Below are positions 24,295 through 32,074 of a stretch of 34,026 nt of DNA, one piece after another. A program made the translations under genes and the position numbers. The notes beneath the pieces are model-generated. The model did not search any database and was not told the origin of the DNA. It worked only from the letters and a program-made list of their open reading frames with translations. Within the stretch, counting starts at the first letter, position 1, and every line of letters starts with the position of its first letter. Source of the stretch: CAZKUN01 sp964555935 (GTDB taxonomy: Bacteria > Armatimonadota > Zipacnadia > Zipacnadales > VGFC01); assembly GCA_964555935.1 (NCBI GenBank), contig CAZKUN010000079.1, forward strand, positions 1 to 34,026. The letters are read 5' to 3'.

Positions 24295-24783
24295 GTGGCG
24301 AACCGCACAGCAGACGGGCACCACCGGCGCACCCGCCACCTGCCCCACTGGGAGGAACCTGGGGCCACGTATCTGCTGACGTTCTGCGTCAAACGAGGCG
24401 TACCCGTTGACCTGACCCACCCCGGTCCGGGACGCATCGTTGTCGACGCGCTCCGCCACTTCGACGGTGAGCGTTACTGGCTGTACGACTACACGGTGAT
24501 GCCAAACCACGTGCATGCCATACTCAAGCCCGTACCCGCGGACGGGAAGATGGAGCCGTTGTGGCGGATCACGCAGAGCCTCAAGAAATGGACGGCCAGA
24601 CGAATCAACAGGGCACTGGGACGCAACGGCGCGCTGTGGCAGGACGAGACCTACGATCGCATCATTCGGGACGAGCGGGAATATGTGATACGATCTGAGT
24701 ACATCCTGCAGAATGCCCACACGAGCGGGCTGATCGACGACCCGACGCAGTGGCCTTGGTGGGGACGGGGTTCAGGGCCATAG
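24295..24783 (+). CDS. REP-associated tyrosine transposase (RAYT)
   Basis: About 162 residues from GTG 24295, with GGGAGG and a 4-base spacer. The HUH motif reads NHVHAILKP, with His72 and His74, and the catalytic tyrosine is probably Tyr120 in LWQDETYDRIIRDEREY. The opening TYLLTFCVKR and end EYILQNAHTSGLIDDPTQWP are typical of the Y1 transposase-like RAYT family. It presumably nicks at GTAG beside REP hairpins. Confidence 0.88.
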   Translation: MANRTADGHHRRTRHLPHWEEPGATYLLTFCVKRGVPVDLTHPGPGRIVVDALRHFDGERYWLYDYTVMPNHVHAILKPVPADGKMEPLWRITQSLKKWTARRINRALGRNGALWQDETYDRIIRDEREYVIRSEYILQNAHTSGLIDDPTQWPWWGRGSGP

Positions 24784-24809
24784 CGTGCGTTGGCACCAAC
24801 GCGCGACCC

Positions 24810-24879
24810 GTAGGTCGGATCTCCAGATCCGACGCCGTTCGCAATGCGCAACCATGTCGGATCTGGAGATCCGACCTAC
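24810..24879. repeat. Right inverted REP pair
   Basis: REP at 24810-24833 and inverted REP at 24856-24879, 22 bases apart, with GTAG feet facing outward. It lies just before the ABC ATPase gene and could supply part of its 5' untranslated region. Confidence 0.85.
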
Positions 24880-24933
24880 GGGGGCGCCACCCATCCCTGT
24901 CCCGCCGCATCGCCCTGGAACCGGAGACCTGCA

Positions 24934-25755
24934 TTGGTCACTTCTGATACGCCTGACGCGCCAACCCCGGACGTCTCCCAACCCGCGCCCGACCCGAGCG
25001 TCCACATCTACGGCCTGACCAAACGTTTCGGCGAGCATGTGGCCGTGGACAATCTGTCGTTGATGGTCATGCCGGGCGAGTTCTTCGGCTTTCTTGGCCC
25101 AAATGGCGCGGGGAAGACGACCACGATCCGCATGTTGGTCGGTCTGTTGAAACCCGATGCGGGCGACGTCGTCATCGCGGGGCATCATCTGTCACACGAT
25201 CCAGCCGGTCTGAAGGCGTCCATTGGACTTCTGCCTGAGGAGCTGAACCTCTACGAGCGCCTCACGGCGCGCGAGTTCATCCAATTCGCGGGGACAATGT
25301 ACGGCCTCGCCGGCGACGAGGTCCGGGCGCGGACGGAGGAACTCCTGCAGCTACTGGAGTTGGATGACCACGCGAACAAGATGATCGTGGACCATAGCGC
25401 CGGCATGAAGAAGAAGACGGCGATGGCCGCCGCGCTGATCCACAACCCGCGCGTGCTCTTCCTCGACGAGCCCTTCGGCGGCGTCGACGCCGTCTCATCG
25501 CGCGGCATCCGCCACATCCTCGATCAGCTCATCGAGCGAGGGACAACAATCTTCTTCTCCTCGCACATCCTCGACCTGGCCCAGCGGCTGTGTACTCGCG
25601 TGGGCATCATCCACGAGGGCATGCTCAGAGCCGTCGGAACGCTGGACGAGCTGCGAGAAGCCGCGGGGCTCGCCTCCGACGCATCGCTTGAGGATGTCTT
25701 CCTGGCGTTGGTTGGGGCTGCCCCCGATAAGGACGAGTTGAGTTGGATCTCATAG
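24934..25755 (+). CDS. ABC transporter ATP-binding protein (ABC-2 exporter type)
   Basis: 273 residues from TTG 24934, with GGAG and a 7-base spacer; the upstream frame from 24844 is REP-derived. Walker A is GPNGAGKTTTIRMLVGLLKP, the signature region is VDHSAGMKKKTAMAAALIHN (an unusual signature, HSAGMKKK in place of LSGGQ), and Walker B is RVLFLDEPFGGVDAV. Its end overlaps the permease start by 13 bases. Substrate is unknown. Confidence 0.88.
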   Translation: MVTSDTPDAPTPDVSQPAPDPSVHIYGLTKRFGEHVAVDNLSLMVMPGEFFGFLGPNGAGKTTTIRMLVGLLKPDAGDVVIAGHHLSHDPAGLKASIGLLPEELNLYERLTAREFIQFAGTMYGLAGDEVRARTEELLQLLELDDHANKMIVDHSAGMKKKTAMAAALIHNPRVLFLDEPFGGVDAVSSRGIRHILDQLIERGTTIFFSSHILDLAQRLCTRVGIIHEGMLRAVGTLDELREAAGLASDASLEDVFLALVGAAPDKDELSWIS

Positions 25756-27374
25756 GCCCGATCATTCTCCTCAAGCTGCGTCTGACGTTCCGCCGGACGC
25801 GGGGTGCGTGGCAGGTCGTCGGCATGTTGCTGATGCTCCTGTTCTTCATCCTGCCCGTCGGCGTGGGCGGAGGCCTGTTCACGTTCTTTGGGCTGCAGGA
25901 ACTCGTCGGGTCCGGACGCAAAGAGCTGCTGCACTTCGTGTTGGGCGCGATGTGGATGTTCTGGATCGTATTCCCCATCATTGGGTTCAGCCTGAACCAA
26001 TCGTACGACCTCACCAAGCTGTTCATCTACCCAATCCGCCGGCCGGTTCTGTTCTTCGCGAACGTGCTCGCCTGCATCGTCGATCCGACACTGCTGATCC
26101 TCCTGCCCTCCCTCGGCGTGATCGTCTACCACCACTCCCCCACTCCGACCGCGGGCGCCGTCGCCGTCCTGGCGGTGACGATCTTCATCGTGCAAACCAT
26201 CGCGCTTAGCCAGGCCCTGCTCTGGGCGCTGATGAACGTGCTCCGCAGCCGACGCATCCGCGACTGGGCCATACTGCTCGGCCCGCTCATCGGGTTGGGA
26301 TTCTACGTCATGCCGCAGATCATGATCCGGCGATCGCGCGGCTTCAGATCGTTCGAATCGCTGCTCGATTGGGAGCCATCGACCTACTTCGGCTACCTGC
26401 CGCCGGGCCTCGCGGCGCATGCCATGAACGCAGCGGAGCGGGGCGCGTACCTTCTCGCGGCGGGCTACCTGCTGGCGTGTCTCGCGTGCCTTGGGGCGAC
26501 GATCTGGCTCGGGGCTTACGTGCTTGGGAAACTGCATTCTGGGGAGATCGGCGGGTCGCCCACCAAGACCGCGAAGGAGAAGGAAGACGCCCCGCCTAGG
26601 CTCTTGCAGCGCGTGGCCCTGACGCCTCTAGGCGTGATGGCCCTGAAAGAAGCGCGTTATTACTGGCGCGACCCGCGCCACAAGGCCATGCTCATCATCC
26701 CGCTGTTCCCGCTGGCGTGGGTATATGTCATGTCGCGCAACCAGATGGGAGGCGCGTTCACGTCGCCGGTCTCGGGGACGGTCTTCGTGGCGATGATGGT
26801 GTTGATGAGCTTCTCGCAGCTCTTCCACAACATCTTCGGGATCGATCGCGAGGGCCTGAGACTCCTGTTCGTCACCCCATGCAGCCGCGAGAAGATCCTG
26901 ATGGGCAAGAACGCGGCAGCGGTTGCCGTAGCCGGCCTGACCACATCGGTCGCAACGCTCGTCGGCAGCCTCGCGTTCAAGCAACCGGCCCTGGGGCTCG
27001 CGATGGCCCCCGTCATATTGGCATCGGCCATCATCTTCGCGGCCATCGGCAACCTCACGTCGGTCTTCTTCCCGATGCGGATGACGCGCAAGGGCGAGAA
27101 CCCCTTCACCAGTTCGTCGAGCAAGGGCTGCATGGCGGCCCTGGTCGGGATGGTGGCGATGTTGGTGACGATGATCGTGGCGGCGCCGATCGTGGCCGCG
27201 GTGGGGGTGGCGCTGGCTTTGCACCAGCCGTGGATCTTCGCGATTGCCATTCCCGGCTCGTTCGCCTACGCCGTGGCGGTGTACATGGTGCTGCTGAAGA
27301 AAGTCGCCAGTCCCGCGCTCATGACGCGCGAGACGAACATCCTCGAAGAGTGCCTCACTGGCGAGCCCACCTGA
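25743..27374 (+). CDS. ABC transporter permease (ABC-2 type)
   Basis: 543 residues from TTG 25743, with AAGGA and a 9-base spacer. About 10 to 12 hydrophobic segments are visible, such as VGMLLMLLFFILPVGVGGGL and IVAAPIVAAVGVALAL. There is no large soluble domain, only a hydrophilic linker with SPTKTAKEKEDAPP. It pairs with the preceding ATPase to form an exporter. Its 3' end overlaps the metallophosphoesterase/TIM fusion (minus) by 20 bases. Confidence 0.85.
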   Translation: MDLIGPIILLKLRLTFRRTRGAWQVVGMLLMLLFFILPVGVGGGLFTFFGLQELVGSGRKELLHFVLGAMWMFWIVFPIIGFSLNQSYDLTKLFIYPIRRPVLFFANVLACIVDPTLLILLPSLGVIVYHHSPTPTAGAVAVLAVTIFIVQTIALSQALLWALMNVLRSRRIRDWAILLGPLIGLGFYVMPQIMIRRSRGFRSFESLLDWEPSTYFGYLPPGLAAHAMNAAERGAYLLAAGYLLACLACLGATIWLGAYVLGKLHSGEIGGSPTKTAKEKEDAPPRLLQRVALTPLGVMALKEARYYWRDPRHKAMLIIPLFPLAWVYVMSRNQMGGAFTSPVSGTVFVAMMVLMSFSQLFHNIFGIDREGLRLLFVTPCSREKILMGKNAAAVAVAGLTTSVATLVGSLAFKQPALGLAMAPVILASAIIFAAIGNLTSVFFPMRMTRKGENPFTSSSSKGCMAALVGMVAMLVTMIVAAPIVAAVGVALALHQPWIFAIAIPGSFAYAVAVYMVLLKKVASPALMTRETNILEECLTGEPT

Positions 27375-28887
27375 GCATCCCGCGGAACGCGTCGAGGCTC
27401 GCCTCGCGCCCGGCCGAACCGCGGACCTCCAGGTACATCGGCGCGTGACGAAGCTGCCCCGCGCGCCAGGCCCAGAGGAACGAACTGAACGAGATCAGCG
27501 GGCCAAACGCGCTCTCGATCGGCTGGTGATTCGCGAGCGCCCCGTCGGTCAGCACTACCTGGTGCACGTGGTAACCGACAATCTCATGCCCGACGCGCTC
27601 GTACCAGGCGCTGAGCGTGAACTCCGATGAGTAAGGCGCGTTGTTCCGAGCGTGTCCGACATCTAGCAGCATCCCGACCTCCGCGCCATCCAGCCGCGCT
27701 CTGACCTCCGCAATCCACGCCAAGCACTCGTCGGGCAGATAGCCGAATCCGCGCTCATCGGAATCCGGCTCGCCTCGGTTCATGTGCAGGTTCTCGATAC
27801 CAATCGTGAGGCCCGCCTCCGCCGCCGGCGCCAGTTCGCGAGCGAAGAAATCCGAGAACCCGTGCCATGCCTCAGACCCGTGCCGCATCAGTCCCACCGG
27901 GACTCTCGGCACGTGAACGGTCAGCGCATCGGCGCCAACCGCCAGAGCTGCCTCCAGCGAATCTCGCCATGCCTGAAGCTCCGTCGCATCGCCATGAAGA
28001 CTCGCCCAGCCAACGTTCGGCATGTGCCACGAGAGCGTCTCCCCGCCCAAGTCACGCCACGCCGCAACCGCGTCCATCAGCTCCGGCCTCGGGATCTCCG
28101 CCGCGGACGCCCGCAGCTCCACGCGTCGCACCCCTAGCTCGCGAGCCTGCCTCAACCCGTCACACCCATCCCCCATGCACGAGATCCCGAGCAGGCTAAG
28201 AAACTCATCCCGCTCCGCATCCGCCCATGTCGATGCGTCGCCCTCGGGCCAACCAATGTCGCGCCGACTCCACGCCCCCCCGCGCGACTCGAGCACCATC
28301 GCGGCAGGCGGCCCACCGATGGCCTTGTCAGGATCCAGCCCCCGCGTTTGGTGCGCGACGGCGCTGCCCACCGGGAACGTCGCGTCGCGATGCCGATGGC
28401 CGACGACGATCATGTCGACCGGACGCTGGCGCGCCCAAGCATCCAGCCACGCCGCGCTTTCCGCGTCGAGCGTCTCAGGCGGCATGTGAGTCACGAGCAC
28501 CGTGCCCTCCGCGCAATCCTGATCCAGACGCTCTCGATCCGCAAGCGCAATGGCGCCCGGTGATGAATCGGCAACGACTACACGAATCCCGGCAGTGAAA
28601 CTGAGGGGAGTGAGAAGGGTCTCAGCAACGGCATCCGCCTCATCGGCGGAACGCAAGTCAGAGTTGCCGGGGGTGATAAGGAACGGCAGTCCCGTGGCAT
28701 CGAGCCGCGCCCGAAACCTGCGCGCCGCGTCCGCTGATCCGCACGCCGTGACGTCTCCGGCGACGACGATCAGGTCGGCGTTCGCGACGACGACTTCACC
28801 GAGCGCCCACTCCAGGGCCGCCCACTGAGCGGCCGACGGAGATCGGGGCAGGTGCATGTCGGCGAGCACCGCGATGGTGGCGGCCAT
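27355..28887 (-). CDS. Fusion of metallophosphoesterase and xylose isomerase-like TIM barrel
   Basis: 510 residues from ATG 28887, with AAGGA and a 6-base spacer. Residues 1 to about 220 hold a calcineurin-like phosphoesterase: Asp10 and His12 (ADMH), GD at 44-45, GNSD at 74-77, His134 and GHRH at 163-166. Residues from about 225 hold an isomerase-like barrel: IENLHMNRG, LLDVGHARNN, YHVHQ and YLEVRG give Glu, Asp/His, His and Glu ligands. It follows hslU by 12 bases and is probably transcribed with it. The substrate and the reason for the fusion are unknown. Confidence 0.8.
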   Translation of the reverse strand: MAATIAVLADMHLPRSPSAAQWAALEWALGEVVVANADLIVVAGDVTACGSADAARRFRARLDATGLPFLITPGNSDLRSADEADAVAETLLTPLSFTAGIRVVVADSSPGAIALADRERLDQDCAEGTVLVTHMPPETLDAESAAWLDAWARQRPVDMIVVGHRHRDATFPVGSAVAHQTRGLDPDKAIGGPPAAMVLESRGGAWSRRDIGWPEGDASTWADAERDEFLSLLGISCMGDGCDGLRQARELGVRRVELRASAAEIPRPELMDAVAAWRDLGGETLSWHMPNVGWASLHGDATELQAWRDSLEAALAVGADALTVHVPRVPVGLMRHGSEAWHGFSDFFARELAPAAEAGLTIGIENLHMNRGEPDSDERGFGYLPDECLAWIAEVRARLDGAEVGMLLDVGHARNNAPYSSEFTLSAWYERVGHEIVGYHVHQVVLTDGALANHQPIESAFGPLISFSSFLWAWRAGQLRHAPMYLEVRGSAGREASLDAFRGMLRWARQ

Positions 28888-28899
28888 GCACGGTCCTTC

Positions 28900-30354
28900 C
28901 TACAGCATGTACCGCGCGATGTCTTGATCCTGCACCAAGTCCTTGAGCTTGTCCTGGACATACCCGTCGTCGATCAGGACCTTCTTCTCGTCCGACTCCG
29001 GCGCCTCAAAGGAGAGATCCTCAAGCAGGCGCTCCATCAGCGTGTAGAGTCGCCGCGCGCCGATGTTCTCGCTGCTGTCGTTCACCTCGCGGGCGAGCTT
29101 CGCCAGGCCCGCGATGGACGACTCGTCAAACTCCAACTCCACGCCCTCCGTGCCCAGGAGTGCCGTGTACTGGGTCACCAGCGAGCCCTTCGGCTCGACG
29201 AGAATGCGCTTGAAGTCCTCCTCCGTGAGGCTCTTCAGTTCGACCCGAAGAGGGAAGCGGCCCTGCAGTTCGGGGATGAGGTCGGCCGGCTTGCTGACGT
29301 GGAACGCGCCGGCGGCGATGAAGAGGATATGCTGCGTGCTGCACGGGCCGTATTTCGTCTGGACTGTGCTGCCCTCGACAATCGGCAGAATGTCGCGCTG
29401 CACGCCCTCCCGGCTCACCTCGGGGCCATGGCCGCCTTCGCGACCGGCGACCTTGTCCAGCTCATCGAGGAAGACAATACCCGTCTGCTCCGCGCGCTCA
29501 ATTCCCTCGCGAGCGACCTCGTTCGGGTCGACGAGGTTGCCGGCTTCCTCCATGACGAGCAGCCGACGGGCCTCCGCGACGGTGGTTTCCTTCGTCGCCT
29601 TCTTGCTTGGGAACATGCCGCCGAGCATATCCTGCAGGTTCACGCCCATCTCTTCCATGCCCGTCCCCGACCAGATCTGGAAGCTCTTGTTCGCGCTCTC
29701 ATCGACCTCGACGGTAACCGGCTCGTCTTCCAGCTCTCCGGCGGCGAAGCGCCTCTCCGTCAGCCGTAGGTTGGCCTCTTCCTGGCGTTTCTTGGCTTCG
29801 CGCATCTCGCGCTCGACATCGCTCTCGGGCTCGGGCGGCGCCACCGTCGCGGCGGCGGGAGTTTCGAGCATGCCGCTGAAGATATTCGCCAGCGGCGTCG
29901 ACGCGGCCGCGGGCTCGATCCCCGCCTCCTCCTGACGGCTGCGGATCAGCAAGTCGAGAAGGCGACGCTCGGCGGCTTCCTCCGCGATGGGCTGCACCTC
30001 TTCGAACCGCTCCTGCTCGACCATGCGAATCGACAGCTCAACGAGGTCGCGGATCATGCCCTCGACATCGCGCCCGACGTAACCCACCTCGGTAAACTTG
30101 GTCGCCTCGACCTTGATAAACGGAGCGTTAGCGAGGTTGGCGAGCCGGCGCGCAATCTCCGTCTTCCCGACGCCCGTCGGGCCGATCATGAGGATGTTCT
30201 TGGGGATGACTTCGTCCCTGAGATCATCGTCGAGTTGCTGCCTGCGGAAGCGATTCCTGAGCGCGATCGCGACGGCTTTCTTGGCGTCATCCTGACCTAC
30301 GATGTGCTTGTCCAACTCGCCGACTATCTGGCGTGGGGTAAGCTCGTCGAGCAC
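28900..30354 (-). CDS. hslU: ATP-dependent protease ATPase subunit HslU
   Basis: 484 residues from GTG 30354, overlapping the hslV stop by one base. AAA+ motifs: Walker A GPTGVGKTE at about 58-66, Walker B IVFLDELD at about 293-300, sensor/arginine region ELQGRFPLRVEL. A variable I-domain lies between about 110 and 240. The C-terminal ARYML ends like the HslU tail that docks into HslV. It unfolds substrates for HslV. Confidence 0.95.
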   Translation of the reverse strand: MLDELTPRQIVGELDKHIVGQDDAKKAVAIALRNRFRRQQLDDDLRDEVIPKNILMIGPTGVGKTEIARRLANLANAPFIKVEATKFTEVGYVGRDVEGMIRDLVELSIRMVEQERFEEVQPIAEEAAERRLLDLLIRSRQEEAGIEPAAASTPLANIFSGMLETPAAATVAPPEPESDVEREMREAKKRQEEANLRLTERRFAAGELEDEPVTVEVDESANKSFQIWSGTGMEEMGVNLQDMLGGMFPSKKATKETTVAEARRLLVMEEAGNLVDPNEVAREGIERAEQTGIVFLDELDKVAGREGGHGPEVSREGVQRDILPIVEGSTVQTKYGPCSTQHILFIAAGAFHVSKPADLIPELQGRFPLRVELKSLTEEDFKRILVEPKGSLVTQYTALLGTEGVELEFDESSIAGLAKLAREVNDSSENIGARRLYTLMERLLEDLSFEAPESDEKKVLIDDGYVQDKLKDLVQDQDIARYML

Positions 30355-30905
30355 TATAGCACCTCTACAGTGATGTGATCATTCGTGTAGACGCAAATCT
30401 CCGAGGCGGCCTTGAGGGCGGTCTTGCAGATCTCGTCAGCGGGTATCTCGGTGTGGCGCAGCAGCATCCGCGCCGCGGAAAGGGCGTACCCGCCGCCAGA
30501 CCCGATGGCAACGACCTCCTCGTCCGGACGGATCAGGTCGCCCGTGCCCGAGACGATGAGCAGATCGTTGGCGTCGCCCACGATGAGCATGGCCTCGAGC
30601 CGGCGCATCATGCGATCGGTGCGCCAGTCCTTCACCAGTTCAAGACAGGCCCGCTGCAGGTTGCCGCTGTACTCCTCGAGCTTCACTTCCAGCCTCTCAA
30701 ACAACGCGAGCGCATCGGCGGCGGCTCCGGCATAGCCGGCGAGAACCTTGTCGTCGCCCATGCGGCGGACCTTCTGGCTGGTGCTCTTAAAGACCGTATC
30801 ACCGACCGTGACCTGCCCATCGCCCCCCAGCGCTAGCACTGAGTCGCGTCGCACTGCAACGATGGTCGTTGCGCGGATCTTCGGCGAATGACTCTCGGCT
30901 TCCAT
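30354..30905 (-). CDS. hslV: ATP-dependent protease subunit HslV
   Basis: 183 residues from ATG 30905. The catalytic threonine is probably Thr13 in KIRATTIVAVRRD, so a 12-residue propeptide must be removed, longer than the single Met of E. coli HslV. GGDGQVTVGDTVFKS and IGSGGGYALSAARMLL follow, as in the family. It overlaps hslU by one base and is 4 bases after xerC. Confidence 0.93.
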   Translation of the reverse strand: MEAESHSPKIRATTIVAVRRDSVLALGGDGQVTVGDTVFKSTSQKVRRMGDDKVLAGYAGAAADALALFERLEVKLEEYSGNLQRACLELVKDWRTDRMMRRLEAMLIVGDANDLLIVSGTGDLIRPDEEVVAIGSGGGYALSAARMLLRHTEIPADEICKTALKAASEICVYTNDHITVEVL

Positions 30906-30909
30906 GTGG

Positions 30910-31833
30910 TTACCCCTCGGTCGACAGCGGGTGGGCCTTCTGGTAGCTCTCGCGCAAATGTCTGAGACTCACGTGAGTGTAGATCTGCGTGCTGCTGAGG
31001 CTCTCGTGCCCCAGGAGCGACTGAACGCTCCGCAGATCGGCCCCGGCGTCGAGCAAGTGCGTCGCAAAACTGTGCCGGAACGAGTGCGGCGTCGCGGGCT
31101 GGGCGGTCTCGGCGGCCAGGACGTACTTCCTGACCAGGTTGCGCACGGCGTTAGTCGTAATCCGACGACCCGTCTTGCTCAGGAACAGACCGGTCTCCTC
31201 CGAAGCCTGCGCGTTGCCCTGTATCAAGAGGGGGCGACCGGCTTCGACGTAATCGCGGAGCGCGGCTTGGGCGGGCGCGCCGAAGAGGATCGTGCGCTCC
31301 TTCGACCGCTTCCCGAGCACGCGAGCCGTTCGCTTCTCAAGCTGCAAGTTCAGAAGATCTATCCCGCACAGCTCGCCCACGCGCGCCCCGCTGGCGTAAA
31401 GCAATTCAAGCACCGCGCGGTCGCGCTTCCCCATGGGTGTCGATGTATCAGGCGCCGCCAGTATCTCCTCAACCTCCGCACGGTCTAGTACGGGCGGTAG
31501 CCGATTTGGTTTCTTCGGAGCGCGAGCCAGACTCGCGGCATTGAACGACACGTGCCCCTCGCGAGCGAGGTACCGGAAGAATGCTTTGAGCGCCGCCAAC
31601 CGCGCCGAGATCGTGCTCGGCGCGTATTGGGCGCGTGACATGTGCGCGAGGTACCGACGCATAACGGCGTAATCAACGCTCGCCCAGTCGAAGGCGCGCT
31701 CCTCACCGTACATGGCCGCGAGATAGTCGGCAAACTGCTGCACTGCCACTGAATACGATGCGAGGGTCCGCTCCGAGCAATGGCGGACATCAGCCAAGTA
31801 AGACAGGAAAGAATCGAGGTGCTGATGAGACAC
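30910..31833 (-). CDS. xerC: Tyrosine recombinase XerC-like
   Basis: 307 residues from GTG 31833, with GGGAG and a 6-base spacer. Catalytic residues: Arg151 (SGARVGEL), Lys175 (LGKRSKER), His250 and Arg253 (PHSFRHSF), His276 and Tyr285 (IYTHVS). An N-terminal SAM-like core-binding domain precedes it. It acts in chromosome dimer resolution at dif in most bacteria. It heads the hslVU operon, as codV does in Bacillus. Confidence 0.92.
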   Translation of the reverse strand: MSHQHLDSFLSYLADVRHCSERTLASYSVAVQQFADYLAAMYGEERAFDWASVDYAVMRRYLAHMSRAQYAPSTISARLAALKAFFRYLAREGHVSFNAASLARAPKKPNRLPPVLDRAEVEEILAAPDTSTPMGKRDRAVLELLYASGARVGELCGIDLLNLQLEKRTARVLGKRSKERTILFGAPAQAALRDYVEAGRPLLIQGNAQASEETGLFLSKTGRRITTNAVRNLVRKYVLAAETAQPATPHSFRHSFATHLLDAGADLRSVQSLLGHESLSSTQIYTHVSLRHLRESYQKAHPLSTEG

Positions 31834-32074
31834 AGTCGTCTCCCGAGTGCGATGTTGGCTGCGATGATTGCCGTCTGCCTAAGACTAAGGCTTTTCGCCC
31901 AAAGAGGGCAAGCTCCTTGTGCGGCTCATGTGATCGGCCATTCGCAGCACGGTCTCGAGAGCCGGCATGACTCGACCGCCCATCACGACCAGATCTCCCC
32001 AGATACAGAAGATGCAAGGCCACGCGTGGAGGCCCGGCGAATGGGCGGCGGGGGATGGAGACCGGAAGTCTGGT

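Larger units (their letters stand above)
24200..24879. mobile_element. RAYT/REP element: tyrosine transposase between two inverted REP pairs
   Basis: The RAYT gene at 24295-24783 is bracketed by inverted REP pairs at 24200-24284 and 24810-24879. Each REP has a GTAG foot and the same 9-bp stem. The whole is about 680 bp, a REPtron-like unit. Non-autonomous relatives appear at 14798 and as a fragment at 10221. Confidence 0.8.
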
